DNA from: Planctomycetaceae bacterium
Lineage (GTDB): Bacteria; Planctomycetota; Planctomycetia; Planctomycetales; Planctomycetaceae
Assembly: GCA_021732975.1 (NCBI GenBank)
Contig: JAKFWC010000020.1
Span: 1-59,203, forward strand
Direction: 5' to 3'
Length of the DNA stretch: 59,203 nt
Below the pieces are notes generated by a model. That model was not told the origin of the DNA and made no database searches. It worked only from the letters and a program-made list of their open reading frames with translations. Positions 1 through 11,652 of the stretch are shown in pieces (position 1 is the stretch's first letter; every line of letters starts with the position of its first letter). The position numbers and the translations under genes were made by a program.

Positions 1-228
1 GCCCAGGCTCCCCCACCCGGAGTGAGCGCCCCCATTGCGGTCGGCATGACTGCGGACGAATTGACGCGGCAGATCGGTCAACCATCCAAACGAACCGTCA
101 TCGCCACCATTGGCGGCGTGGATGAATGGTGGACCTTCGGTGCGGGTGAAGGTTCACGGTTGCTGATTCAACTGCAACGCCGCCGCAACGAACCGCAATC
201 GCGCGTGGTGCGATTTGAGAATCGATAG
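1..228 (+). CDS. BamE/SmpA-like domain protein, 5' end outside window
   Basis: The reading frame is open from base 1, so this is the C-terminal part (75 residues visible) of a longer protein; the GTG at 22 is only an internal candidate start. The visible part has the pattern GMTADEL...IGQP, then a W-W/T turn and a final strand SRVVRFE. That resembles the small SmpA/OmlA (BamE) fold, in which a GMT-x-x-E-V helix leads to an LGxP turn and a hairpin containing W-x-Y/F. In outer-membrane assembly proteins this fold is exported, but the export signal would lie upstream and cannot be seen. The assignment is by pattern only. A CACGGCCGTG-type palindrome begins 11 bp after its stop codon. Confidence 0.55.
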   Translation, partial: AQAPPPGVSAPIAVGMTADELTRQIGQPSKRTVIATIGGVDEWWTFGAGEGSRLLIQLQRRRNEPQSRVVRFENR

Positions 229-239
229 CACGCTTATTT

Positions 240-317
240 GTGTGCCACGGCCGTGTCGGCCGTGCGAAAGGTCTGACGCTGAGATCAAACCGCACGGCTC
301 ACAGAACCGTGTCACAC
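240..317. repeat. CACGGCCGTG-family inverted repeat, copy 1
   Basis: Two arms of about 27 bp (240-266 and 291-317) are imperfect reverse complements around a 24-bp loop. The left arm contains GTGCCACGGCCGTG. The right arm is a diverged version whose core reads CACGGCTCACAG. The same family recurs at 17282-17360 and 40137-40214. It lies between two convergent genes and could act as a bidirectional terminator, though no T-tract follows. Confidence 0.8.
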
Positions 318-346
318 CGATCTACCCGTGACGAATGGCCTGCCGA

Positions 347-1231
347 TTACAAGTCTTCGTAATCGGGTTTGAAGGTGTCGCCATCGCGGAGCTTGCCCGA
401 CTGGAACCCTTTGCGGAACCAACGCGCACGTTGGGCCGCAGTACCGTGGGTGAAGGAGTCGGGAACAACGTGACCCCGGGCCTGCTTTTGCAGCGTGTCG
501 TCGCCAATTGCGTTCGCGGCGTGTAAGGCTTCTTCGAGATCGCCGGGTTCGAGAATGTCTCGCATCTTCTGAGCGTGGAACGCCCACATCCCGGCGAGAT
601 AGTCAGCCTGAAGTTCGAGTCGCACCGAGGCCTCGTTATACTCTGCTTCACTCACACGACCTTTGAGCGCATGCACCTTCTGCAGAATGCCAAGTTGGTT
701 CTGCACATGGTGCCCGATCTCGTGGGCGATCACGTAAGCCTGAGCGAAGTCCCCTGGCGCACCGAAACGGGATTGCAGTTCGTCGTAGAATGCGAGGTCG
801 ATGTAGACCTTCTGATCTTCCGGGCAATAGAACGGTCCCGACGCCGCACTGGCGAACCCACAAGCCGATTGCACCTGGCCGGTAAACAGCACAAGTTTGG
901 GCGGCGGGTATTGGCGGTTCTGCTCCGCGAAAACGTCGGTCCACACGTCCTCGGTATCCGCCAGAACTACGGAGACAAACCGCTTGAGCTTCTGTGAATG
1001 TTCGTCCTGCGGGATCGCCGCTTCGTCGTCGCCCACCGGCGCAGCATTCTGTTGCTGCTGCGCGTTGTTCGCCATGTTCTGCAGCAACGGACGCGGGTCG
1101 CCGCCAAGAACGATCACAATGATGATCAGGATCAGCGAACCGAGGCCGCCGCCGATCATGATCGGCCCGCCGGGTCGTCGACCGCGGCGGTCCTCAATGT
1201 TTTCGCTTTCCCGACCGCCGTCTAACCGCAT
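347..1231 (-). CDS. Neutral zinc metallopeptidase, YpfJ family (PF04228)
   Basis: This 294-residue protein is a membrane-anchored zinc metallopeptidase of the YpfJ/putative neutral zinc metallopeptidase family. It starts with a charged, arginine-rich cytoplasmic segment (MRLDGGRESENIEDRRGRR). One hydrophobic segment follows at about residues 29-43 (ILIIIVIVLGG), then a Q/N-rich linker and the peptidase domain. HEIGHH at 170-175 is the HExxH zinc motif, and E207 or D210 in LELQADYLAGMWA is the probable third ligand region. Length and layout fit the family. Its substrate is unknown in general. It is the last gene of a minus-strand run after ndk, with about 30 bp between them. Confidence 0.92.
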   Translation of the reverse strand: MRLDGGRESENIEDRRGRRPGGPIMIGGGLGSLILIIIVIVLGGDPRPLLQNMANNAQQQQNAAPVGDDEAAIPQDEHSQKLKRFVSVVLADTEDVWTDVFAEQNRQYPPPKLVLFTGQVQSACGFASAASGPFYCPEDQKVYIDLAFYDELQSRFGAPGDFAQAYVIAHEIGHHVQNQLGILQKVHALKGRVSEAEYNEASVRLELQADYLAGMWAFHAQKMRDILEPGDLEEALHAANAIGDDTLQKQARGHVVPDSFTHGTAAQRARWFRKGFQSGKLRDGDTFKPDYEDL

Positions 1232-1261
1232 GATGCTGCGTCCTCGTGGCGAGCGTGAAGT

Positions 1262-1729
1262 TTACTTCTCGTCGTCGGCCAGCGTCAGGTGATCCAACGG
1301 ACCAGTGCCGGACATCAATTCGCCGGAACCGAAGTAGATTGCCAGCTCTTTGGCCGCCGCTTCCGGGCCGTCACTGCCGTGCACAAGATTCATTTGTCGG
1401 CTGAGACCCCAGTCACCACGAATCGTTCCCGGCGCGGCTGCACGACCGTTGGTCGGTCCCATCATGGCGCGGACGACGGTAATCGCTTCCGGACCTTCGA
1501 GCGCGATCGCGACAATCGGGCCGGACGTGATGAACTCTTCCAACTGTGGATAGAACGCCTTGCTGACGTGCTCGGCGTAGTGCTTCCTGGATAGTTCGGG
1601 CGAGACCTGCAACATCTTCAAACCGACGATCTTCAACCCTCGAGCTTCAAACCGCGTGAGAATCGGGCCGCACAACCGGCGTGCCACGGCATCGGGTTTC
1701 AACAATACCAGCGTACGTTCAACGGCCAT
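1262..1729 (-). CDS. ndk: Nucleoside diphosphate kinase
   Basis: This 155-residue protein transfers the gamma phosphate between nucleoside triphosphates and diphosphates through a phosphohistidine. It begins MAVERTLVLLKPDAV, the usual NDK N-terminus, which is why I start at 1729 rather than 11 codons upstream. The catalytic histidine is H117 in NLVHGSDG, and the ATP-site residues K11 and the GPTNG turn are present. The tail after the active site is about 10-15 residues longer than in short NDKs (ends LTLADDEK). It sits directly downstream of carA on the same strand, so two nucleotide-supply genes are neighbours. Confidence 0.97.
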   Translation of the reverse strand: MAVERTLVLLKPDAVARRLCGPILTRFEARGLKIVGLKMLQVSPELSRKHYAEHVSKAFYPQLEEFITSGPIVAIALEGPEAITVVRAMMGPTNGRAAAPGTIRGDWGLSRQMNLVHGSDGPEAAAKELAIYFGSGELMSGTGPLDHLTLADDEK

Positions 1730-1794
1730 TCTGAAGCACTCTACCTGTGTGATGGAAAACAAACCGTCGCGGCCTCGGGCCCGACAAGTGAAAA

Positions 1795-2922
1795 CTACGC
1801 CCGCATCATCTTGCGGAATTCGTCGAACAGATAACTGCTGTCATGCGGACCGGCGGCGGCTTCCGGATGGTATTGCACGCAGAACGCGGGGACATCCTTG
1901 TGCCGCAACCCTTCCACCGTCTGGTCATTCAAATTGATATGCGTCACTTCGAGATTCGACGGCAGGTTCTCCGTCGAAATCGCGAAGCCGTGATTCTGCG
2001 AGGTGATCTCGACCCGTCCGGTCGCCTGATTCAACACCGGCTGGTTTGCGCCGCGGTGACCGAATTTCAGCTTGAAAGTTTCTGCTCCGCAGGCCAACCC
2101 CATCAATTGATGACCGAGGCAGATGCCAAAAACAGGGACTTTGTCCAACAACCCCTGAATGGTTTCGATAGCATAGGTCAAGGGACGCGGGTCGCCGGGA
2201 CCGTTCGAGAGAAACACTCCGTCGGGCTTGTAAGCCAGCACCTCTTCCGCCGTGGCCGTTCCGGGAACGACGGTCACACGGGCTCCGGTCTGCCGCAGGT
2301 GCCGCAGAATATTCCACTTCATGCCGTAGTCGATGGCGACCACATGTTTGCTTTGATCGGTTCCCGTGGCTTCCGCCGATCCGAAAGAATTCATCGGCGA
2401 GAGCGCCTGCGTCCATTCAAACGCAGCCGGAGGCATCACCTCTTTCACCAAATCGCGTCCAACAATCGACGGGCTGTTCTGCGCTTTATGAATCAGCGAG
2501 GCGTCATCGAGATCGACCGACGAGAGGATGCCGGTCATCGCCCCGCGAATCCGCAACCGCCGGACCAGCGCCCGGGTATCGATTCCTTCGAGACCAATCA
2601 CCCCCGCCGCTTTGAGATATTTGTCGAGTGTCTGCTGCGAACGGAAGTTGCTGGGGATGCGACAGAGTTCGCGGACAATGAATCCGCGCATCGACAGCTT
2701 GCCGCTTTCGACATCTTCCCAGTTCACCCCATAGTTGCCGATCTGCGGATACGTCATGGTGACGATCTGTCCGCAGTACGACGGATCGGTGAGGATTTCC
2801 TGATAGCCGGTCATGCTCGTGTTGAACACGACTTCACCGAAGACTTCGCCACTCGCGCCGAAGGCCCGTCCGGTGAAGACCGAACCATCTTCCAGGGCCA
2901 ATTTGGCTTCCACTGCAACCAT
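1795..2922 (-). CDS. carA: Carbamoyl-phosphate synthase small (glutaminase) subunit
   Basis: The small subunit hydrolyses glutamine and passes ammonia to the large subunit for carbamoyl phosphate, feeding pyrimidine and arginine synthesis. The N-terminal CPSase domain begins [17 protein letters not shown]. The C-terminal class I glutamine amidotransferase domain carries the nucleophile motif GICLGHQ and the His/Glu pair in [13 protein letters not shown] prefer the Met at 2922 because family members begin a few residues before L-LEDG. An upstream ATG at 2973 would add 17 residues and has no clear ribosome-binding site. The partner carB is 42 kb away at 45026, so the subunits are not co-transcribed here. 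Confidence 0.96.
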   Translation of the reverse strand: MVAVEAKLALEDGSVFTGRAFGASGEVFGEVVFNTSMTGYQEILTDPSYCGQIVTMTYPQIGNYGVNWEDVESGKLSMRGFIVRELCRIPSNFRSQQTLDKYLKAAGVIGLEGIDTRALVRRLRIRGAMTGILSSVDLDDASLIHKAQNSPSIVGRDLVKEVMPPAAFEWTQALSPMNSFGSAEATGTDQSKHVVAIDYGMKWNILRHLRQTGARVTVVPGTATAEEVLAYKPDGVFLSNGPGDPRPLTYAIETIQGLLDKVPVFGICLGHQLMGLACGAETFKLKFGHRGANQPVLNQATGRVEITSQNHGFAISTENLPSNLEVTHINLNDQTVEGLRHKDVPAFCVQYHPEAAAGPHDSSYLFDEFRKMMRA

Positions 2923-3017
2923 GCTCCGCGGGTTCCGCTGGGGGATACGATTCGCCGGATTGAAACACTTCATTTATAGCGGTTTGAAACCGGAAAAAGA
3001 AGTGACCACCCGAATGT

Positions 3018-5381
3018 TCACGGTCGCACGGGATAGAGTGCGCCGGTGATGAGTTCCTCACCTTCGCGGCCGTGAACAAACAGTTGCGGCGCCCATTGAC
3101 GAAGCAATCTGGCCTCCGAAGGGGCAAGCCCATCCGCAGGCCGGCGACCCAATCCGTTCGGCCAGTTCACCGGCGGCGCGAGCACGCCAGCGTGAATCAA
3201 CACCTGAAATCGTGAGGGGTGGACGAAATCCGTGTAGCCGTAGGTTTGCCGATACCGCCAGACTTCGCCCCAGTTGACATAAATGTGCGTGATATCCCGC
3301 TCCGCAAAGCTGGACTGGATGGCAGCCGGGGACCGCAAAGGGCGATCTTTTGACGGCATGTCGCCCGGTTCGCCGCACCATTCTTCAAACAACGAACGAT
3401 CAAAGACCGTGTTGTACTCGTACGGGAATCGCGCGGGAAAGATCTCCGCTTCGCCGACGAAGAGGACTTTCGTGTCGGCCGGCAGGTCACGGTGCGAAAT
3501 GGCAGCGTTGATCCAGGCCATTTCCGGACCGACGATGCGGGACGTGAAATCGCGGGCTGCATTCAAATCGGTGAGGCCGACGTTGTAACCGACGAATCCC
3601 GTCGCACAAAAACCAAGGTTAAAGACCACTCCGAGAGCCAGCACACCGTGAATGAACCAGCGACTAACCATCTCTGCTGCTGTGGCGGCCCCCATGCCCG
3701 CGAGTAGTGCCGCCGTGGGAATGAGTGGCACCCAGAAGCGATCGATATGATGCGTGAAAAGCCACCATGCGAGAAACAGCCAACCCGTCATTACCGCAGG
3801 AAAAACCGCCCGGCGCCGTGTCGACGATGTCAGCAGCACCAGTGGGGCGAGCGCGAAAACAAGTGGGCTTTGCCAGTCATTCACCGCGGCAACATCGTAC
3901 ACTTTCAACACGAGATCGCGGGCTTCACCAACCACGCTTCCCGCAGACGGCCGGGCGTGACCGCGTTTCCACTTGAGCGCGAGGACATCATCGAGATCGC
4001 GTCCCCCGAAGACGGAGTACCCCAAGGGGTAAACCGGATTACGGGTCTCAACGGCGTTCTTCAACAACCAAGGCCCGATGGTGATCAACACCCCGACCGA
4101 GAACACCGTCGCTATTTTCCACGCAGCACGTCCCCCGGAGAAACGGAACGCCATCGCGATGCATGCCAGCCCCAACGGAACGACGGCCATCACCAAGCCG
4201 GTGTATTTGCACGCCATCGCGCTGCCGGCCAACAACCCGGTCAACAGGACATCCCGTCTCAGCCCCCGGTCAATGACCGGGGGAACATCGCCCCCCGTGG
4301 CCGCCTCGCGAAATCGCTGCCATGCCCCCCACGCTGCCAGCGCTGCGGCTCCGGTGTAGGTCATCAACCCGCCATCGGCGTAGGCAATGATCGACATGCG
4401 GAAGACCCACGGAGCGCTGAGATACACGATCGCCGCAATCCGCCCCGCCGCTTCCGAATACCCCCGTCGCCCTGCACAATACAGCCCGATTGCCGTCAGC
4501 GGAGCAAAGCACGCCAGCACCACCTGCCCTGCCAGTGCTCCCCAGAACCAGTCCCCCGCCAATACCATCCCCGCGAGCAATAACATTTCTGTCAGAAACG
4601 GAAAGCTTGTATAGATATTATGCGGCAGGAAAGTGATCCGCCCATTGAGATACCATTCCTTTGGCCCACCGAGGTGGTATTCATTCACATCGAAGTCTGT
4701 GGACGGCGATAGGGCCCCCAGCATGATTCCAATAAGAAATGGGGCGATGACAAGCCACCACCACAGAGATCCAGTGGACGTGGATTTCGCGGCCGCGTTT
4801 TGGTTGCCCCACGTCAGCCAGACGCCGCAACCGAGTCCCACGGCGAAAAATGATCCGAGCACAATCACAGAAAGTGCACCAGCGAGCCCGAGCACTAGGA
4901 TGATGAGCGAAACGGCGCTCAATCCCAGCAGACTTGCAAAATAGTGCTGCTCCAATGAGGTCCAATCTGGCGAACCATCGCTCAATCCAGACAGCGTGCC
5001 ACTGGTTTTGCCAGTGTCTTTTTCATCATTGGGGACAGAGCGTTTCATCCGAAGACACTGACAGAGCCAGTGGCACACGATAGGGAAAGCGATCTGCCAA
5101 ATGACTGTCCCCCAACCCCAGGCCCCGGCAACGATGAATGCCGCTAATCCCCACAACGGCAATCGTTGCCCCAGATACATCACGCCGCGCGGCAGGCTGC
5201 CCTCCGTCTGCGGCGGGTCCACGGCGTCCATCAGCGCGAACGGCACCAACGACCAGACTTCCCACCGCGTCGCCGGGCGGTTGTTGGGGAGTTCCTGATT
5301 GAAGAAAACGAAGAGAAAGCCAACGACCCAAACCACCGCCGCAAGACGCATCCACGGCGGCACAGTCGGCACGGCATTCAC
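3018..5381 (-). CDS. Multi-pass membrane glycosyltransferase, GT39/ArnT-like
   Basis: This roughly 787-residue polytopic protein has about a dozen hydrophobic segments over the first two thirds and a soluble C-terminal domain (from about DLPADTKVLFVGEAE). The acidic extracytoplasmic loop after an early membrane segment (STDFDVNEYHLGGPKEW) matches the Asp-containing first loop of lipid-linked-sugar glycosyltransferases of the PMT/ArnT (GT-C) type. Substrate is unknown. I chose the GTG at 5381 because a GAGG sequence lies six bases upstream; a TTG at 5414 lies inside a hairpin repeat. Residues VPPVIDRGL, between membrane segments, are encoded by a palindromic repeat (4261-4285) also found between genes elsewhere. 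The function is inferred from architecture. Confidence 0.75.
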   Translation of the reverse strand: MNAVPTVPPWMRLAAVVWVVGFLFVFFNQELPNNRPATRWEVWSLVPFALMDAVDPPQTEGSLPRGVMYLGQRLPLWGLAAFIVAGAWGWGTVIWQIAFPIVCHWLCQCLRMKRSVPNDEKDTGKTSGTLSGLSDGSPDWTSLEQHYFASLLGLSAVSLIILVLGLAGALSVIVLGSFFAVGLGCGVWLTWGNQNAAAKSTSTGSLWWWLVIAPFLIGIMLGALSPSTDFDVNEYHLGGPKEWYLNGRITFLPHNIYTSFPFLTEMLLLAGMVLAGDWFWGALAGQVVLACFAPLTAIGLYCAGRRGYSEAAGRIAAIVYLSAPWVFRMSIIAYADGGLMTYTGAAALAAWGAWQRFREAATGGDVPPVIDRGLRRDVLLTGLLAGSAMACKYTGLVMAVVPLGLACIAMAFRFSGGRAAWKIATVFSVGVLITIGPWLLKNAVETRNPVYPLGYSVFGGRDLDDVLALKWKRGHARPSAGSVVGEARDLVLKVYDVAAVNDWQSPLVFALAPLVLLTSSTRRRAVFPAVMTGWLFLAWWLFTHHIDRFWVPLIPTAALLAGMGAATAAEMVSRWFIHGVLALGVVFNLGFCATGFVGYNVGLTDLNAARDFTSRIVGPEMAWINAAISHRDLPADTKVLFVGEAEIFPARFPYEYNTVFDRSLFEEWCGEPGDMPSKDRPLRSPAAIQSSFAERDITHIYVNWGEVWRYRQTYGYTDFVHPSRFQVLIHAGVLAPPVNWPNGLGRRPADGLAPSEARLLRQWAPQLFVHGREGEELITGALYPVRP
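4261..4285. repeat. CCCCGGTCATTGACCGGGG palindrome inside a coding sequence
   Basis: A near-perfect 25-bp palindrome centred on GGTCAATGACC lies within the membrane glycosyltransferase gene. Read on the other strand it matches positions 53046-53070 at all 25 bases; the latter is one arm of an intergenic repeat. In the gene it is read without a frameshift as part of PPVIDRG, between two membrane segments. Confidence 0.85.
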
Positions 5382-5406
5382 GAGGAACCTCAGAGGGATA
5401 AATGCG

Positions 5407-5527
5407 ATTGGCAATTAGAAATTAGGAAATGAAAATTGCAAATTGGAATTACAGGATAAGAGAACGCCTACGAGCATTGATGCCCTTCATTCTGCAATTT
5501 TCAATTTCTATTTTCCAATTGCCAATC
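5407..5527. repeat. Heptad-repeat hairpin, ATTNNNA type
   Basis: The left arm (5407-5448) is six consecutive imperfect 7-mers of consensus ATTNNNA. The right arm (5493-5527) is five 7-mers of the complementary type (NNCAATT). Together they form a long AT-rich imperfect hairpin with a 44-bp loop. On the minus strand it starts 8 bp after the stop codon of the secreted hydrolase gene and ends before the start of the membrane glycosyltransferase gene, so it would lie in a shared transcript. Confidence 0.9.
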
Positions 5528-5535
5528 TCCGATCT

Positions 5536-7653
<2,118 letters not shown>

Positions 7654-7867
7654 CGGTCTGCTCCGGTGATGGCCGATCAGGGTGCAAGGGGGCGCTGAAC
7701 TAACATCGTACAGCGTTTGGAGTTCAGCCTGTGAGAGTCAAGAAAAAAAATCAAGGACAGGGGGTTGGAAGTGGTGGATGTCGATGATAGAATCCTGACA
7801 CGAGTTGAGACTGAGTCTCAAGATCATGCCCGCCGGTTGCCTCACCCGCCCCGCTGGTTACCCACCC

Positions 7868-8149
7868 ATGCTGAATCGCCTGACCGATTCCTTCCCCGCG
7901 TCCGAGACGGCGGCCACCCGCCCGGTGTGCCATTGTTTGCGGGTCGAAGCGGACGAAATCCGTGATGCCATTGACGACGGTGAACTGAATACCGTCCGGC
8001 AAGTGACCGCGGCCTGCGGTGCTGGCGGCGGATGCACCGCCTGTCACCGCCACATCAAACGATTCCTTGCCGAAGCGGCCCGCGAACGGGCCGCTCAGGT
8101 GGCGATGAACGCACCGGCGGAATTGGAACCGGTGTTCGGGTTTGCGTGA
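7868..8149 (+). CDS. Bacterioferritin-associated ferredoxin-like [2Fe-2S] protein
   Basis: This 93-residue protein has a BFD-type domain: C-H-C near residue 21, then after about 30 residues CGAGGGCTAC, giving the four cysteines (CxC and CxxC) for a [2Fe-2S] cluster plus one extra cysteine. In the family, Bfd delivers electrons that reduce and release iron from bacterioferritin. The start at 7868 (MLNRLTDSF) gives a usual-length protein; an upstream ATG at 7805 would add 21 residues with no similarity. It is convergent with bfr, 51 bp apart, which strongly supports the pairing. The C-terminal 25 residues extend beyond a short Bfd. Confidence 0.85.
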   Translation: MLNRLTDSFPASETAATRPVCHCLRVEADEIRDAIDDGELNTVRQVTAACGAGGGCTACHRHIKRFLAEAARERAAQVAMNAPAELEPVFGFA

Positions 8150-8159
8150 GAAAAGAGAG

Positions 8160-8185
8160 ACCCAGGGTTTCAGAAACCCTGGGCT
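8160..8185. terminator. Hairpin between convergent bfd-like and bfr genes
   Basis: A perfect stem of ACCCAGGGTTTC-type sequence around a short loop separates two convergent genes. There is no strong T-run on either side, so intrinsic termination is only probable. The stem also looks like a dispersed planctomycete palindrome. Confidence 0.55.
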
Positions 8186-8200
8186 TCAGAAGCATCACCC

Positions 8201-8695
<495 letters not shown>

Positions 8696-8981
8696 TCGCC
8701 TCAAAAAATCCGTAGTGTTGCACATCCGAAATCGGGTGCCGCTGTCAGCCTGCGGGATTCTATGACCTCCAAGGTTCAAGTTGCTATGGTCACTAACCCC
8801 AGGATGAGATTTTTTCGTTGATTGACATAGGATATCGATGGGGGGCGAGATCCGGTCGCAATCTCCCGTGATTTGTCGAGCCGAAACAGGCCTCAATATC
8901 GAATCGTCAACCTGCCGTTTCACGTTGGCGGGCGTTGGCATACACTCAGGAAAACCGATTTTCTTTGGGAGTGCCGTGCGG

Positions 8982-9953
8982 ATGCCTTTCCCGCAGTTTG
9001 ATCGTTCGCAGTTGGCGATTCGTCCGCTGGCGGATCGCATTCACGATTTGGTGCGAGACAAGATCGTCAAGCATCCCGGCGGTCCGCGCGTGCCGTTTGA
9101 ACACCCGGCGATTCCGATTCTTGCCGATGCCGTCGTCGCAGCGTATCGCAATGGAAAATCGGTGATCTTTCTCTGCGGCGGCCACGTCATTCGCGCCGGA
9201 AATGCTCCGCTGCTCATCGATTTGATGCGGCGGGGCATTCTGACGAATCTCGGCTTCAACGGGGCCGGGGCGATTCACGATTTTGAACTGGCGATGATCG
9301 GCCAGACATGTGAAAGCGTGGCGAAATATGTCAGCGAGGGACAGTTCGGCTTGTGGACCGAAACGGCGAAGTTGAACGATGCGGTCGCGGCGGGCGCGCG
9401 TGATGGTCTTGGTTTCGGCGAAGCCGCAGGACGGTACATCGAGACCAATGGTTATCCGTTTCGCGAGACGAGTGTGCTGGCCGCGGGGTATCGGTTGAAG
9501 GTGCCGGTGACGGTGCATGTTTCCATCGGCCAGGACATCGTCCACGAACATCCGAATTGTGACGGAGCGGCGATCGGTGCCGCGTCCTACACCGACTTTC
9601 TGATCTTCACGCAGTCGGTGACGAATCTCGAAGGGGGCGTGTTCCTCAACATTGGCACCGCGGTGATGGGGCCGGAGATTTATCTGAAAGCGCTCGCGAT
9701 GGCCCGCAACGTCGCCCACCAGCGCGGCAAAACCATCCGCAAATTTACGACCGGCGTGTTCGATCTACCGGATCTTGGCACGGATCTTTCCCACGAAGCC
9801 CCGAAGCACGATCCGCGGTATTACTTCCGGCCGTTCAAAACGATTCTGGTGCGAACCGTCGCCGACGGTGGCCAAAGCCACTATGTCCAAGGCGACCATC
9901 AGGCCACCATTCCTGCGCTGTATGATGCGATCCTCGCGCGGTTGGAATCATAA
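8982..9953 (+). CDS. Deoxyhypusine-synthase-like Rossmann protein
   Basis: This 323-residue protein has the layout of the deoxyhypusine synthase superfamily without being a classical family member. A GKSVIFLCGGHVIRAG segment is followed by LMRRGILTNLGFNGAGAIHDFE. That resembles the TGAMVPAG...VSTGANLVHD pattern that binds NAD in deoxyhypusine synthases. A central acidic/His segment (GQDIVHEHPNCDGAAIG) and GGVFLNIGTAVMGPE follow. Bacteria lack eIF5A, so the substrate must differ. It lies 52 bp upstream of a PfkB/RfaE-like kinase on the same strand, so the two probably act in one pathway. I chose the ATG at 8982; the frame is open further upstream without similarity. The assignment is by motif pattern only. 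Confidence 0.6.
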   Translation: MPFPQFDRSQLAIRPLADRIHDLVRDKIVKHPGGPRVPFEHPAIPILADAVVAAYRNGKSVIFLCGGHVIRAGNAPLLIDLMRRGILTNLGFNGAGAIHDFELAMIGQTCESVAKYVSEGQFGLWTETAKLNDAVAAGARDGLGFGEAAGRYIETNGYPFRETSVLAAGYRLKVPVTVHVSIGQDIVHEHPNCDGAAIGAASYTDFLIFTQSVTNLEGGVFLNIGTAVMGPEIYLKALAMARNVAHQRGKTIRKFTTGVFDLPDLGTDLSHEAPKHDPRYYFRPFKTILVRTVADGGQSHYVQGDHQATIPALYDAILARLES

Positions 9954-10005
9954 ATCATCCCACGGAACGCATTCCATGGGCTTCCGGTAGGACTTCCTTT
10001 CGATC

Positions 10006-11058
10006 ATGAACCATGAACGCCTGCAATCGTTACTGAGCCAATTCCCGCAGCGGCGGATTGCGGTGCTGGGGGACTTTTTTCTCGATAAGTACCTCGAAGT
10101 TGACCCGCAGCTGGCGGAGCCAAGTCTCGAAACCGGCCGCACGGCGCATCAGGTCATTCAACGTCGCCACAGCCCCGGTGCGGCGGGAACCGTTGTGAAT
10201 AATCTTGCGGCGCTAGGAGCCGGCCGGCTGCATGCGATTGGCGCGATCGGCGATGACGGTGAAGGCTACGACCTCTGTCAGGGACTGCAGGCGCTCGGCT
10301 GCTCCACCGACGGGTTGCTTCGTCGCCAAGAATTGATGACACCAACCTATCTCAAGCCACGCGACGCCGGTGTCGCCGGGTTGGCCGGCGAGCATTCCCG
10401 CTACGACACCAAGAACCGCCGACCGACACCGGCGGATATCGTCAACGCGCTCGCGGCGAAAATCGAAGCCGCGTTAACGCAGGGCGAGATCGACGCGTTC
10501 GTGATCATGGATCAGGTGGAACTCCCCGACTGCGGCGTGGTCACGGCCCGCTTGCGGGACATCCTGTCCGATCACGCGGCCAAGCATCGCGACATCCTGT
10601 TCTGGGCCGACAGCCGTCGGTTCATACGCCAGTATCGCAACGTGATGATTAAGCCGAACCAGTTTGAAGCGATTGGGAAAATTAACCCCGCTCCTGGCGA
10701 TGAAGTCAGCCAGACGGAATTGCACGGAGTGATTACCCGGTTGCGGGCGGAATCGGGAGTTCCCGTATTCCTCACGTGGGGTGAAAAAGGCATCTTTGTC
10801 AGCGACCCGGAGATTCGACTGGTCCCGGGATTGTCCGTGTCGGGACCGATTGATCCGACCGGTGCGGGAGACAGTGCGACCGCGGGGGCTGTGCTCGCGC
10901 TGACCAGTGGGGCGACTCCGGCGGAGGCAGCGCTCGTCGCCAATCTGGTCGCCTCGGTGACGGTACGTCAATTAGGAACGACGGGAACCGCGAAACCGGC
11001 GGAACTGAGGGAAGCCCTCACCCAATGGCAGGCGCAACATCCCCACGCCTCGATTTGA
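10006..11058 (+). CDS. PfkB-family carbohydrate kinase, RfaE/HldE kinase-domain-like
   Basis: This 350-residue ribokinase-fold kinase begins with RIAVLGDFFLDKY, the usual RfaE1-type first strand (G-D-x-x-x-D-x-Y). It has the substrate segment GAAGTVVNNLAALGA and the C-terminal anion-hole and catalytic-base motif DPTGAGDS (base Asp in GAGD). In the family this domain phosphorylates C1 of D-glycero-manno-heptose 7-phosphate or a related sugar. No nucleotidyltransferase domain is fused, unlike E. coli HldE. The partner upstream gene is deoxyhypusine-synthase-like. The sugar cannot be inferred with certainty. Confidence 0.85.
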   Translation: MNHERLQSLLSQFPQRRIAVLGDFFLDKYLEVDPQLAEPSLETGRTAHQVIQRRHSPGAAGTVVNNLAALGAGRLHAIGAIGDDGEGYDLCQGLQALGCSTDGLLRRQELMTPTYLKPRDAGVAGLAGEHSRYDTKNRRPTPADIVNALAAKIEAALTQGEIDAFVIMDQVELPDCGVVTARLRDILSDHAAKHRDILFWADSRRFIRQYRNVMIKPNQFEAIGKINPAPGDEVSQTELHGVITRLRAESGVPVFLTWGEKGIFVSDPEIRLVPGLSVSGPIDPTGAGDSATAGAVLALTSGATPAEAALVANLVASVTVRQLGTTGTAKPAELREALTQWQAQHPHASI

Positions 11059-11066
11059 GACCGGAA

Positions 11067-11303
11067 TTACGCCGCCCGGTTACCCGCCTTGCGGTTTTGG
11101 GCTTCGAGCAACGGCCCGACTTGCATCACGGTCCGGCATAAATCCTGGATGAGACCGTTTTCGAGGTCTTCCGTCGTCAACCCGTTGCACGCATTGATAC
11201 ATGCGCGAATGCGGCGTGCCAGATCACGGTTTTCCGGCGAATCCGGTCCGAAGACATCCCCTTCGGCCGTAATGACCAATTGACCAGTAGGGGCGAGTTC
11301 CAT
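11067..11303 (-). CDS. Small conserved-type protein (78 aa), unknown function
   Basis: The start has AGGA four bases upstream and the frame shows a consistent protein. The segment RRIRACINACNGLTTEDLENG matches a short pattern (RI-x-ACVNAC-x-G-x-x-TE-x-LE) I recognise from small phage and chromosomal hypothetical proteins. No membrane segment or signal is present. It is convergent with the kinase gene, eight bases apart. Function is unknown. Confidence 0.6.
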   Translation of the reverse strand: MELAPTGQLVITAEGDVFGPDSPENRDLARRIRACINACNGLTTEDLENGLIQDLCRTVMQVGPLLEAQNRKAGNRAA

Positions 11304-11652
11304 AGCATCCTGCGTTTCTAGAACCGAATTGGGAGCGCACCGTCCGGATCCGGCGCGAAGGTATTAACACTACCATCGGCATAGAAAGCACAATCGGAAC
11401 GACCAAACCCGGCCGGTCAGGTAAAAACGGACGATATCCATCCTGTCGCCCACAAACCCAAACAACCCAAGACTCCCATTCTCAATCTAAGTTGCGATGC
11501 CATAGTCGACAAAGCCTTGGTGACCGGTCTTTCGACCCTCGTCCCGGGCGGGTAGAATGCGATTCTCGGTGGTGACCGGACCGCCCCGAGTTGCCTGCCA
11601 CGATGCCTGCCCCGTGCCGTAACCCTCTGTCCGCATTGTCTTTTGGCCTCCG
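11304..11652. other. Intergenic region upstream of lepA
   Basis: About 350 bp with no convincing gene. A direct repeat of GGTGACCGG occurs at about 11519 and 11572. I see no clear terminator or promoter beyond weak AT-containing stretches. Confidence 0.4.

Noticed and set aside
1843..2979. A 378-codon open frame antisense to carA
   Set aside because: carA has all glutaminase motifs; the antisense product is rich in R and H with no domain.
10006..11058. Bifunctional HldE assignment
   Set aside because: Only the kinase domain is present; there is no nucleotidyltransferase domain or HxGH motif.
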